A stretch of DNA of 64,000 bases from Ravibacter sp964562455 (lineage in GTDB: Bacteria; Bacteroidota; Bacteroidia; Cytophagales; Spirosomataceae), in assembly GCA_964562455.1 (NCBI GenBank), contig CAZLTN010000005.1, positions 47,953-111,952 on the forward strand, read 5' to 3'. The stretch's first letter is position 1. Each line of letters starts with the position of its first letter. Under the pieces are notes generated by a model, which worked only from the letters and a program-made list of their open reading frames with translations, was not told the origin of the DNA and made no database searches. The translations under genes and the position numbers were made by a program. Below are positions 8,873 through 16,570 of the stretch, one piece after another.

Positions 8873-9997
8873 TCACAGGACCCCTTTGGTTGATGGAAGT
8901 ATATGGAGGGCCGATAAATCGCGTTTTACCGCCATTTTCACTGCTTTTGCAAACCCCTTAAATATAGATTCGATCTTATGATGCTCGTTGGCTCCCTCCG
9001 CTTTTATATTAATATTTGACAATGAGGTATCGCTGAAAGACTTAAAAAAGTGATGAAACATCTCGGTCGGCATATCCCCAACTTTTTCGCGCCTGAACTC
9101 TGCGTCCCAGACCAACCAGGGGCGCCCCGAAAAGTCAATCGCCACCTGTGCAAGGGCTTCATCCATAGGCAGCAAAAAACCGTAGCGGGCTACCCCTCTT
9201 TTGTCACCCAGCGCCTGCCTGAATGCTTCTCCGAGGGCCAGTCCCGTATCTTCGATCGTATGATGTTCGTCGATGTGAAGATCGCCGTCGACACGGATAT
9301 CGAGATCTACTCCGCCATGTCTGGCTACCTGGTCGAGCATATGGTCGAAAAAACCCAGGCCGGTATGGATCGAGGCCCGGCCGGTTCCGTCGAGGTTCAG
9401 GCCTATCTTTATCCGGGTTTCCTTCGTGTTTCTTTCCACACTTGCCACCCGGTCGTGCAGCTTAACTCTCTCATAGATGGCATCCCAGTCGGTCGTAACC
9501 ATGCTAACAGCATTCCTCTGCTCCTGATCCAGCCCTTCCACTGCCTGCTCCTTCCCGATAAAGATGGCCTTTGCGCCCAGGTTCACAGCCAGTTGCACAT
9601 CCGTAACCCTGTCACCTATTACATAGCTGTTTCTGAGGTCATATTCATTGCTGAAATATTCCTTCAGCATGCCGACTCCGGGTTTTCTTTCGGGCGAATT
9701 TTCTTCCGGAAAATGCCTGTCTATGTGTATCGCAGAGAATCGTATATTCTCTCCTTCCAACGTTTTAAGCATTTTATTATGGGCAGGCCAGAATGTATCT
9801 TCCGGAAATGATGCAGTGCCCAGCCCGTCCTGGTTGGTAACCATGACCAGCTCATATTCCCCTTCCTCTGCGATTTTACGAAGGTTGGAAATGACCTTTG
9901 GCAGAAATTCGAGCTTTTCGAGGGAATCTATCTGGAAATCGGTAGGCGGCTCCCAAATGATGGTCCCGTCGCGATCAATAAAAAGTACTTTTTTCAC
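8873..9997 (-). CDS. hisB: Bifunctional histidinol-phosphatase / imidazoleglycerol-phosphate dehydratase HisB
   Basis: Catalyses two steps of histidine biosynthesis: dehydration of imidazoleglycerol phosphate and, later, dephosphorylation of histidinol phosphate. It has 374 residues. The N-terminal HAD phosphatase (about 1-165) carries FIDRDGTI with nucleophile Asp8 and Asp10. The C-terminal IGPD domain (about 190-374) carries the metal-binding GFFDHMLDQVARHG and DEHHTIEDTGLALGEA motifs. Both halves look complete. No other his gene is nearby, so histidine genes are scattered or this copy stands alone. Confidence 0.96.
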   Translation of the reverse strand: MKKVLFIDRDGTIIWEPPTDFQIDSLEKLEFLPKVISNLRKIAEEGEYELVMVTNQDGLGTASFPEDTFWPAHNKMLKTLEGENIRFSAIHIDRHFPEENSPERKPGVGMLKEYFSNEYDLRNSYVIGDRVTDVQLAVNLGAKAIFIGKEQAVEGLDQEQRNAVSMVTTDWDAIYERVKLHDRVASVERNTKETRIKIGLNLDGTGRASIHTGLGFFDHMLDQVARHGGVDLDIRVDGDLHIDEHHTIEDTGLALGEAFRQALGDKRGVARYGFLLPMDEALAQVAIDFSGRPWLVWDAEFRREKVGDMPTEMFHHFFKSFSDTSLSNINIKAEGANEHHKIESIFKGFAKAVKMAVKRDLSALHILPSTKGVL

Positions 9998-10029
9998 CTG
10001 GTAAATATGTTATGCGCTTTATCCGGGCA

Positions 10030-10037
10030 CAAAAATA
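10030..10037 (-). promoter_or_regulatory. Candidate -7 box for hisB
   Basis: Reads TATTTTTG on the minus strand, 33 nt before the hisB ATG, the same spacing seen at pyrG and cutC. No clear -33 TTTG. Confidence 0.3.
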
Positions 10038-10051
10038 GTACCAAATAAATA

Positions 10052-10540
10052 TTAATCCGCCTTCTCCACGCAAATCCCTATGCTCATAATAAACGGTAAA
10101 GGGTTTTGCCTCATCGATTGCCCGATTTCAAACCTGTAGACACCTGCTGAAGGGAAAGTATAATCCCTGAGAAAAGGTATTTTCTGGTCAAACAGGTCTC
10201 CCAACCCCTCTCCGTAAGGCTTTCCTGTGGCTTCGTCCGAAATTTTCAGCTCTACCAGCTCATGAGAGATGGTCTTCTGGTCCGGTCCGGTGATTTTCCG
10301 TGTCAGGTAAAGATTGTAGTAAGGGTATTGAACCGCGCTTCTCAACAGATAATATACATTGTATTTCAAGCCCGGATCTTCAATTTTAACATCAAAAACC
10401 GGCTTTTCATTTGCATACCACTGGGCATCTTTTATCTCCTGATGCGATTTATAAACCGTTTTCCCGTCGCACCCCGAAAACAGACAGACGCCGATGGCAA
10501 ACAATATCCCGTAGCCGGTCCTTCTGAAATTTGCGGACAT
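10052..10540 (-). CDS. gldH: Gliding motility lipoprotein GldH
   Basis: Lipoprotein required for gliding and T9SS function in Flavobacterium johnsoniae; its exact role is unknown. The ORF can be opened to 10576, but the start at ATG 10540 is chosen because an AGCAGG-like ribosome site precedes it, it leaves the upstream stop (10551) clear, and it gives a compact lipoprotein signal (RRTGYGILFAIGVCLFSGC, lipid Cys24). The mature part begins with DGKTVYKSHQEI and contains the family-typical YYLLRSAVQYPYYNLYLTR and FPSAGVYRFEIGQSMR. Supports gliding or T9SS capacity, in line with the CHU_C protein at 3919. Confidence 0.88.
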   Translation of the reverse strand: MSANFRRTGYGILFAIGVCLFSGCDGKTVYKSHQEIKDAQWYANEKPVFDVKIEDPGLKYNVYYLLRSAVQYPYYNLYLTRKITGPDQKTISHELVELKISDEATGKPYGEGLGDLFDQKIPFLRDYTFPSAGVYRFEIGQSMRQNPLPFIMSIGICVEKAD

Positions 10541-10550
10541 CCTGCTCAAT

Positions 10551-11054
10551 CTATATTTCCGCGTTCTTTTCTTCAAAATACTTTTTCAGCCAGGTAGATT
10601 CTGCGGGTACTTTCCAACGCTTCATCCACTGTGCTTTTGTAGCGACCAGATTGTCGAAAACCACCGTAGAAGGTAGCATTTCTTCACTGAATATCAGCTC
10701 CTTCACCGCCGAAACAGGTGTCAGCCTGATATGCCCCTGGCTGTCGATCCAAGCCACCGAACGGTCAAAAAAGTCAATATTCATGGCTAGTCCCGCCTCT
10801 CTCATCCAGCTCACAGACTTGTCGATTGCGCAGCCGCTCGGCATCTCGGCCGATTCATCGGCAGCTATTACGACAAACCTGTTGTGAAATATTTTACCCG
10901 ACGCGACCAATGGTTTTCCATGTGCATCCCAATGATTAAGCGCAGCCTTAAGCGTCTCGGTAAGCGTGCCTGCCTGCTCGTGGCTAAGCTCCCGGTTAGC
11001 CTGGTAAATCCAAATGCGGGCACCAAAATCAATTTCGTCAAAAGGGATATACAT
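10551..11054 (-). CDS. Conserved Bacteroidota protein of unknown function
   Basis: 167-residue soluble protein starting MYIPFDEIDFGARIWIYQAN and containing AALNHWDAHGKPLVASGKI and FVVIAADESAEMPSGCAIDKSV. Homologues next to gldH are often labelled ABC transporter ATPase in databases, but no Walker A, Walker B or signature motif is visible, so that name is not adopted. It ends 10 bp before gldH on the same strand, so the two are probably co-transcribed. Function unknown. Confidence 0.8.
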   Translation of the reverse strand: MYIPFDEIDFGARIWIYQANRELSHEQAGTLTETLKAALNHWDAHGKPLVASGKIFHNRFVVIAADESAEMPSGCAIDKSVSWMREAGLAMNIDFFDRSVAWIDSQGHIRLTPVSAVKELIFSEEMLPSTVVFDNLVATKAQWMKRWKVPAESTWLKKYFEEKNAEI

Positions 11055-11195
11055 ATGTTTAAATCTTTATTGTAGTTGTTAAAACAGCCTACGTCCGGAA
11101 AAAGTGCCGTCAGCATGCCTGATCGCCGCTCAATATACACTTAAAATCATCGGGAAGAAAAACTACAACATACGGGTCTGTTGCAGACGGTAAAT

Positions 11196-11972
11196 TTATA
11201 GTTTCTTCAGGACAAGTTCTGCTATGTCCATCACCCCTACCTCTCCCTCTTTTTCCTTGTTTTTGACGCCGTCATTAATCATTACCATACAAAACGGACA
11301 GGCGACGGCCACTGTGCGGGCCCCAGTCGCCAGCGCTTCTTCGGTTCTCTCAATATTGATGTCCTTCTTCCCTTTCTCCGGCTCCTTGAACATTTGCGCT
11401 CCGCCGGCACCGCAGCATAATCCTTTCGCCCTGCTGCGCTTCATTTCCACCAATTCCAGCTTTAAAGCCTCTATTACCTGGCGGGGGGCTTCATAAATAC
11501 CGTTTGCCCTTCCCAGGTAGCACGAATCATGATAGGTTACCTTTCCGTCATTTTCACGATCTGAAATCCTGATGCGGCCTTCGCTGATCAGCTGTTGCAA
11601 AAATTGCGAATGGTGTACCACTTCATAGTTCCCACCTAAAGCCGGGTACTCATTTTTCAGCGTATTGAAGCAGTGGGGACAAGCTGTCACTATTTTTTTT
11701 ACCCCGTAAGAGTCAAGTACCTGGATATTGGCCATTGCCTGCATCTGGAATAAGAATTCGTTACCGGCTCTCCGCGCCGGATCGCCGGTACATCCCTCCT
11801 CCGGGCCAAGCACTGCATACGAAATCCCTGCTTTGCTGAGAATAGTCGCAAAAGCTGCAGTCACTTTTTTATACCGGTCGTCAAAAGCCCCGGCACAGCC
11901 CACCCAAAAGAGTATTTCGGGCACCGCACCTTCAGAAGCCATATCGGCCATGGTCCTAACCTGAACTGACAT
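11196..11972 (-). CDS. CCG-domain (Fe-S)-binding oxidoreductase subunit
   Basis: 258-residue cytoplasmic protein with two cysteine-rich CCG domains of the HdrB/GlpC/LutA type. Motif cysteines can be read in WVGCAGAFDD, GCTGDPAR and TACPHCFNTLK, and again in YHDSCYLGR, GLCCGAGGAQMF and ACPFCMVMI. These domains bind a non-cubane Fe-S cluster and take part in disulfide or quinone-linked electron transfer. It lies 37 bp downstream of a membrane-bound 4Fe-4S protein, with which it probably forms a complex. The physiological donor and acceptor cannot be read from sequence. Confidence 0.88.
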   Translation of the reverse strand: MSVQVRTMADMASEGAVPEILFWVGCAGAFDDRYKKVTAAFATILSKAGISYAVLGPEEGCTGDPARRAGNEFLFQMQAMANIQVLDSYGVKKIVTACPHCFNTLKNEYPALGGNYEVVHHSQFLQQLISEGRIRISDRENDGKVTYHDSCYLGRANGIYEAPRQVIEALKLELVEMKRSRAKGLCCGAGGAQMFKEPEKGKKDINIERTEEALATGARTVAVACPFCMVMINDGVKNKEKEGEVGVMDIAELVLKKL

Positions 11973-12009
11973 ATAGATCTGCCTGTTACCGTTTTAAAAT
12001 CTCTAAATC

Positions 12010-13350
12010 CTATTCCTCCCTGTTTACCCGCTCGGCCCAATTGAACCTGTCGGCAGGCGAAAACTTCCAGGGAGCCTGGTTGGTTTCCATATTCTGGAAC
12101 ATCATATTCCATGCGGCGGGAGCCTGTGCCTCATCCATTATCTTGTAACGGCGCAGCTGCAAAATAATATCCAGGGGATTGATAAGTATGGGGCATTCCT
12201 CCACGCAGGCATTACATGTCGTACAGGCAAGCAGCTCTTCATCGAGGATATAGTCCCCAAGCAGGCTTTTTCCATCGTCGGCAAAGCTCCCATTATTGGC
12301 CTGTATATTTCTTCCTACCTCCTCGAGCCTGTCCCTGGTGTCCATCATAATTTTACGGGGAGACAACAATTTCCCGGTAAGATTTGCCGGACACGCCGAT
12401 GTACAGCGTCCGCATTCGGTACAGGAGTAGGCATCGAGCAGGTTTTTCCAGCTCAGATCCACCACATCTTTTGCTCCGAACCGCCCTATTTCAGCCGGCG
12501 CCTCCGAAGCGGCTGCATCTTCCAGGCCGAGCATCAACCGGACCTCACGGGTAATTTCCGGCATATTTTTCATCTCCCCTTTAGGAGCCAGCCTTGAAAA
12601 ATAGGTATTCGGAAAAGCGAGCAGTATGTGCAGGTGCTTCGAATAAGTTATGTACAATGCGAAAGCCATGATCCCTAAAATATGGAACCACCAGGCCACC
12701 CTTTCAGTCACTACCAGCAGGCTCTCGTCAAAACCGGCAAAAAGCGGCCCGATCAGGCTGCTGACCAGGAAATCACCGGTCCAGGTATAATGCGGAGCTC
12801 CTTTTTCCTGCAAAGCCAGATCGGCAGCATTCATCACCAGCACGGCCGTCATCAGCACAATTTCGAAAATCAATATCAGCTTTCCGTCAAGCGCCGGCCA
12901 CCCCGACAGCTCTCTATGTCTTCCTATATCCAGTCGGTTTACTTTACCGGCCTGCCTGCGAACCAGGAATACCAGGCAGGCTACGATAACACCGGTTGCC
13001 AGCACTTCGTAAAACCCGATCAGCCAGGTGTAGAAACTGCCCAGAACAGGTGCCAGCAACCGATGGGTACCTAAAACCCCATCGAGCACAATTTCCAAAA
13101 CTTCGAGATTTATAAGAATAAAACCCGCGTATACAAGAAAATGCAAAATCCCGGCAAAGGGACGGTCAAACATTTTCTTTTGGGCAAAAGCGATTCTCAA
13201 CATCGTTCCCAGCCTCCTGGCAGGCTGATCGGTGAGATTCTCGTCGCGTCCGAGCAGGATAGTTTTGCGGATCAGGGCAGCGCGGCGGAACACCAGGAAA
13301 CCCACTCCACCTAAAGCGCCTATAAAAAAAAGTTGTTGAAGCAACTGCAT
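12010..13350 (-). CDS. Membrane-bound dicluster 4Fe-4S oxidoreductase (NarI/HdrC-like fusion)
   Basis: 446 residues from ATG 13350; the frame stays open to an ATG at 13392 with a possible AGGTG ribosome site, but the shorter form begins MQLLQQLFFIGALG as in related proteins. About six N-terminal membrane helices resemble the cytochrome b-like NarI domain. The C-terminal part has two cubane motifs, CTECGRCTSACP and CTTCNACVEECP. Paired with the CCG protein downstream, it should move electrons between a cytoplasmic Fe-S partner and the membrane quinone pool. The substrate is unknown. Confidence 0.87.
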   Translation of the reverse strand: MQLLQQLFFIGALGGVGFLVFRRAALIRKTILLGRDENLTDQPARRLGTMLRIAFAQKKMFDRPFAGILHFLVYAGFILINLEVLEIVLDGVLGTHRLLAPVLGSFYTWLIGFYEVLATGVIVACLVFLVRRQAGKVNRLDIGRHRELSGWPALDGKLILIFEIVLMTAVLVMNAADLALQEKGAPHYTWTGDFLVSSLIGPLFAGFDESLLVVTERVAWWFHILGIMAFALYITYSKHLHILLAFPNTYFSRLAPKGEMKNMPEITREVRLMLGLEDAAASEAPAEIGRFGAKDVVDLSWKNLLDAYSCTECGRCTSACPANLTGKLLSPRKIMMDTRDRLEEVGRNIQANNGSFADDGKSLLGDYILDEELLACTTCNACVEECPILINPLDIILQLRRYKIMDEAQAPAAWNMMFQNMETNQAPWKFSPADRFNWAERVNREE

Positions 13351-13508
13351 AAAGGTTAACAATTGACTTGAAACAGGAGCTTTCCGCCACATATCGCCAA
13401 CACCTAACGACCAAGCCTTTATAAAGTAGTAAAGATAGCATCCGCCAAATTGTTATGCAAGCATACTTTCCATACCCGGAAAATTATTCACTTTTTTTCT
13501 CCAGCCGG

Positions 13509-13539
13509 TTTGGAATAGAAAAATCATTTCCTACATTTG
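13509..13539 (+). promoter_or_regulatory. Full Bacteroidota promoter for tRNA-Phe
   Basis: TTTG at 13509-13512, a 19-nt spacer, then TACATTTG at 13532-13539. This matches the sigma-ABfr consensus TTTG-N19-TAnnTTTG exactly. Transcription would start near 13546, about 20 nt before the tRNA. Confidence 0.75.
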
Positions 13540-13566
13540 CAGTCCCAAACGAACAGTAAGGGAGTT

Positions 13567-13642
13567 GGTGATGTAGCTCAGTCGGTAGAGCAAAGGACTG
13601 AAAATCCTTGTGTCGGCGGTTCGATTCCGTCCATCACCACCA
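13567..13642 (+). tRNA. tRNA-Phe (GAA)
   Basis: Cloverleaf with acceptor stem GGTGATG/CATCACC, anticodon stem AAGGA/TCCTT around loop CTGAAAA (anticodon GAA at 13600-13602), and T-arm with the GGTTCGATTCC core. Discriminator A at 13639 is followed by an encoded CCA. Preceded by a perfect promoter and followed by an intrinsic terminator. Confidence 0.97.
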
Positions 13643-13649
13643 GAAAGTC

Positions 13650-13684
13650 AGCCAGTTACGATGTAGATTGTGACTGGCTTTTTT
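13650..13684 (+). terminator. Intrinsic terminator of tRNA-Phe
   Basis: Ten-base-pair stem (AGCCAGTTAC with GTGACTGGCT, one G-T pair) and a 10-nt loop, followed by a run of T. Ends 51 bp before the insertion sequence begins. Confidence 0.85.
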
Positions 13685-13726
13685 GCTTTAAATAGCGTTT
13701 CGACAACATTCATATTTGTGAGAACA

Positions 13727-13734
13727 GCGATTTC
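13727..13734. repeat. Left target-site duplication of the insertion sequence
   Basis: GCGATTTC, identical to 15148-15155 on the other side of the element. An 8-bp duplication is characteristic of ISL3-family transposition. Confidence 0.85.
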
Positions 13735-13750
13735 GGCTCAAGCGTAAAAG

Positions 13751-14143
13751 TTGGGGGGCTCTCTACAAAGAGCTAGCTTTGGATCAAAATATTCGATTTT
13801 GGAAAAAGAACTACTATCTCTTTTATTACCCTCCGGGCTCGTAGAACTGTTTGAACTAGATAAGGTTGATCTCCTTTCAGACGGCTATCATTTGCATTTA
13901 TCCCAGAAGAACATCCCTCCTAAAGGCTTGGAGGGGCATAAATTAGAATCTAAGGGCTTTTTTGAGTCAGTTACGATCCGTGATTTCCCCTTGCGCGGCA
14001 AAGCCTGTTTTCTTCATCTCAGACGCCGTAAGTGGCTGGATCACGATACTGGGAAGATCATTTTTCATGAGTGGGATGAGGTAGCTAAGGGGACTCGGAT
14101 GACCAAGGAGTTCGCCGCTTTTTTAAAAGGTATTGGTCGATAA
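13751..14143 (+). CDS. ISAon1-type transposase N-terminal region protein
   Basis: First ORF of the insertion sequence. The longest frame (130 aa) begins at TTG 13751 inside the left inverted repeat; TTG 13799 (LEKELLSLLLPSGLVELFEL, about 114 aa) fits the usual length of this protein better, and no ATG is available. The C-terminal part contains basic, aromatic segments (RDFPLRGKACFLHLRRRKW) expected for DNA binding at the element's ends. The stop at 14141-14143 overlaps the beginning of the transposase ORF, in the +1 frame relative to this one, so the two are probably translationally coupled. Confidence 0.75.
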   Translation: MGGSLQRASFGSKYSILEKELLSLLLPSGLVELFELDKVDLLSDGYHLHLSQKNIPPKGLEGHKLESKGFFESVTIRDFPLRGKACFLHLRRRKWLDHDTGKIIFHEWDEVAKGTRMTKEFAAFLKGIGR

Positions 14144-15119
14144 TTATCCGGTTAGCTGTAAAATGATCGGTTTGTTCTACCAATTTGACGGAAAACAACT
14201 TGAGCAACAATACGTTAGTCACCTGAGTGGTTTTACAGAGTGGGAACAGTTGACACACGCTGATGACTGGGTGCTTTTCCCGGATAACATAGGTCCCTAC
14301 TTGAGTATTGACGAAACCTGCCTGTCACAGGGAGAACTTTACACAGTAGTCACCAACAAAGAGGCTAAGGGAAAAAAAGGGGCGCTGGTAGCTATGGTTA
14401 AAGGTACGGAAAGTGAGAAGGTAATCCGTATACTTAAAAAAGTATCGGAAGCTAGACGAAAGAAAGTCAAGGAAATAACGCTGGATCTGGCTGCTACCAT
14501 GGAGCGAATAGCTAGTAGATCCTTTCCCAAAGCCAGGCTGGTTTCTGATCGCTTTCATGTACAACAATTGGCAGGGGATGCCGTCCAGCAAATCCGTATC
14601 CAATACCGGTGGGAGGCTATTGAGCAGGAGAATCAGGAAATAGAACTGGCAAAAGATACTGGCAATCAGCACATTCCTGAAGTATTTGCCAATGGAGATT
14701 CTTTGAAACAATTGCTAGCCAGAAGCCGGCATTTGCTATTTAAGGACGAAGCAAAATGGACACCGTCTCAAACCCACAGAGCCGAAATCCTGTTCCGGCT
14801 GTATCCAACACTTCAAACCGCCTATGAGTTAAGCAGGAAGCTATCCCATATTTTTACCACAACCAAAGAAAAAGGAATCGGCTTTACACGATTGGCGCAA
14901 TGGTACAATCAAGTGGAAATCGCTGGATTAAAGCCATTTGGAACACTGGCCAGGACAATTCAGAATCACTACACGACCATACTTAATTACTTCGATAACA
15001 GAAGCACCAATGCATCGGCAGAGTCTTTCAACGCGAAAATAAAGGCACTTAGAAGTCAGTTTAGAGGTGTCAGGAATATCCCTTTTTTCATGTTTAGACT
15101 TGCCAGGATATATGCTTAA
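14133..15119 (+). CDS. ISL3/ISAon1-type DDE transposase
   Basis: Catalytic ORF of the element, 328 aa if begun at TTG 14133; an in-frame ATG at 14163 (MIGLFYQFDGKQLEQQY) is the other plausible start. The acidic triad is visible in family-typical context: Asp in YLSIDETCL, Asp in LVSDRFHVQQL, and Glu in NASAESFNAKIKALR. The C-terminus FRGVRNIPFFMFRLARIYA ends 5 bp before the right inverted repeat. The ORF shows no frameshift or stop, so it should be functional. Confidence 0.9.
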   Translation: MVDNYPVSCKMIGLFYQFDGKQLEQQYVSHLSGFTEWEQLTHADDWVLFPDNIGPYLSIDETCLSQGELYTVVTNKEAKGKKGALVAMVKGTESEKVIRILKKVSEARRKKVKEITLDLAATMERIASRSFPKARLVSDRFHVQQLAGDAVQQIRIQYRWEAIEQENQEIELAKDTGNQHIPEVFANGDSLKQLLARSRHLLFKDEAKWTPSQTHRAEILFRLYPTLQTAYELSRKLSHIFTTTKEKGIGFTRLAQWYNQVEIAGLKPFGTLARTIQNHYTTILNYFDNRSTNASAESFNAKIKALRSQFRGVRNIPFFMFRLARIYA

Positions 15120-15147
15120 ACAAACCCCCAGGTTTTCCTCTTGATCC

Positions 15148-15155
15148 GCGATTTC
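15148..15155. repeat. Right target-site duplication of the insertion sequence
   Basis: GCGATTTC directly outside the right inverted repeat, identical to 13727-13734. Confidence 0.85.
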
Positions 15156-15196
15156 CGGATGCATTCTTTGGATTGTGAAGATTTGATCACCCTCCC

Positions 15197-16228
15197 CTAC
15201 TCCAAATGCCGCCAGCCCTGCGCACGCAAAGGCACCACATTCCCGCTTTTGGTTCTAAGAAGCAATTCGTCCTTATTGGGAGTCAGGTAGCCGATAAAGG
15301 AAATTTTGGGATTATTTTTGAGTTTGGCATGATCCTCCTGCCTGATGGTGAACAACAGTTCGTAGTCTTCGCCTCCGTTGATAGCCGCCGTGACAGGGCC
15401 GAGATTAAGCTCGGATGTTACAAGGGCTGTCTGATCATCAATTGGCAAATGCTCCTCGAAAACAACCGCTCCAAGTCCCGACGCTTTACAGATATGATGC
15501 AGCTCCGACGACAACCCGTCTGAAATGTCGATCATAGAGGTCGGGATAACACCCGCTTCGGCGAGCTCATACACCACGTCCATCCGGGCTTCCGGCTTGA
15601 GCTGTCGCTGTAAGATATACTCTTTACCTTCAAAATCGGGCTGCATTTTCGGGTCGGCCAGGAAAACCTGCTTTTCTCTCGACAGTATCTGAAGTCCTGC
15701 ATAGGCGCCTCCAAGATCGCCGGTAACACAAAGAATGTCGCTAGCTTTCGCGGTGCTCCTGTAAGCGATACGGTCTTTCGCCACTTTGCCGAAAACGCTC
15801 ACCGACAATATGAGCCCGCTCCGGGAAGCAGTAGTATCACCTCCCACCAGGTCGACTTTGTAGTCTTCGCATGCCGCCCTGATACCCTGGTAGATTTCCT
15901 CCACCGCTTCTACAGAAAAACGGTTGCTGAGGCCGAGCGAGATCACCACCTGCTGCGGGATGCCGTTCATTGCCGCAATATCCGAAACATTGACCGAGAT
16001 AGCTTTGTACCCCAAATGCTGCAGCGGATGAAAGGTGAGGTCAAAATGAACGCCTTCTATCAGCATATCTGTTGTCAGAAGCCCGTACTCGCTACCGAGA
16101 TCGATTACAGCCGCGTCATCTCCTATCCCTTTTACTGTGCCTGCCTGCTGCGGTAAAAAAGGGGCTGACAGCCTATCGATCAACCCGAATTCACCTAATT
16201 CGGCTATTTCAGTTCTTTTTGTTTCCAT
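15197..16228 (-). CDS. thiL: Thiamine-monophosphate kinase
   Basis: Phosphorylates thiamine monophosphate to thiamine diphosphate, the last step of cofactor synthesis. It has 343 residues. AIR-synthase-like fold signatures: GIGDDAAVIDLGSEYGLLTTD near residues 36-56, VNVSDIAAMNG, VGGDTTAS, CVTGDLGGAYAGL and IDISDGLSSELHH. No thi genes are adjacent and no TPP riboswitch is seen upstream. It starts at 16228, divergent from uxaB across a 342-bp gap. The insertion sequence ends 50 bp past its stop and leaves it intact. Confidence 0.95.
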   Translation of the reverse strand: METKRTEIAELGEFGLIDRLSAPFLPQQAGTVKGIGDDAAVIDLGSEYGLLTTDMLIEGVHFDLTFHPLQHLGYKAISVNVSDIAAMNGIPQQVVISLGLSNRFSVEAVEEIYQGIRAACEDYKVDLVGGDTTASRSGLILSVSVFGKVAKDRIAYRSTAKASDILCVTGDLGGAYAGLQILSREKQVFLADPKMQPDFEGKEYILQRQLKPEARMDVVYELAEAGVIPTSMIDISDGLSSELHHICKASGLGAVVFEEHLPIDDQTALVTSELNLGPVTAAINGGEDYELLFTIRQEDHAKLKNNPKISFIGYLTPNKDELLLRTKSGNVVPLRAQGWRHLE

Positions 16229-16570
16229 AATTGTAAAATATCATCCCGGCACCGGATATAAATCTTCGGAGCCGGCTGCCCGCCAGGTGAGTATTGAAAT
16301 ACGAAATAAAGCATTACGGAACCTGGCGGCGGGCACAAAGATACTCTATTTCCGGATCGCACGGCAGGCCGAAGCCATCACCGGAGGAAACTTCTGCGGA
16401 ACGGCAACATAAACTGGCGTACAACTGAGCATTCACCTAAGGGTAATAGGCCGGATTTGACGTCATTAGTCATAAAAGTAGGTATGAGGGACAAGTGCGA
16501 GCCATAAGGTGCGAGATTTTACGTATCGAAGAATCGAAAATTTAACTAAATGCAATAATTAATTCCTGTT
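16229..16570. other. Divergent intergenic region thiL/uxaB
   Basis: 342 bp without a credible gene. It holds a long-range imperfect inverted repeat: GCCCGCCAGGT at 16278-16288 against ACCTGGCGGCGGGC at 16321-16334 (3-nt insertion). The part next to uxaB is AT-rich and should contain its promoter, but no full TTTG/TAnnTTTG pair was found. Confidence 0.4.

Larger units (their letters stand above)
13735..15147 (+). mobile_element. Complete ISL3/ISAon1-type insertion sequence, 1413 bp
   Basis: Bounded by imperfect terminal inverted repeats: left 13735-13757 (GGCTCAAGCGTAAAAG...GGGGG) and right 15125-15147, whose reverse complement reads GGATCAAGAGGAAAAC...GGGGG (about 18 of 23 positions match). 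Both ends begin GG. Perfect 8-bp direct repeats GCGATTTC flank them. Inside are two overlapping ORFs coding for an N-terminal region protein and a DDE transposase. The intact ORFs, repeats and duplication point to a recent, possibly still active copy. It inserted in non-coding DNA between the tRNA-Phe terminator and thiL. Confidence 0.9.

Noticed and set aside
10551..11054. ABC transporter ATPase label used for homologues
   Set aside because: No Walker A, Walker B or signature motif in the sequence.
14122..14128. TTTAAAA slippery heptamer in the transposase N-terminal ORF, suggesting -1 frameshifting
   Set aside because: In phase for a -1 slip, but the -1 frame ends at a TGA at 14164 and the transposase ORF is in the +1 frame, so it would not make a fusion.
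13567..15155. tRNA-Phe followed by mobile DNA, suggesting an integrative element
   Set aside because: No integrase and no repeat of the tRNA 3' end; the element is a simple insertion sequence with an 8-bp duplication.
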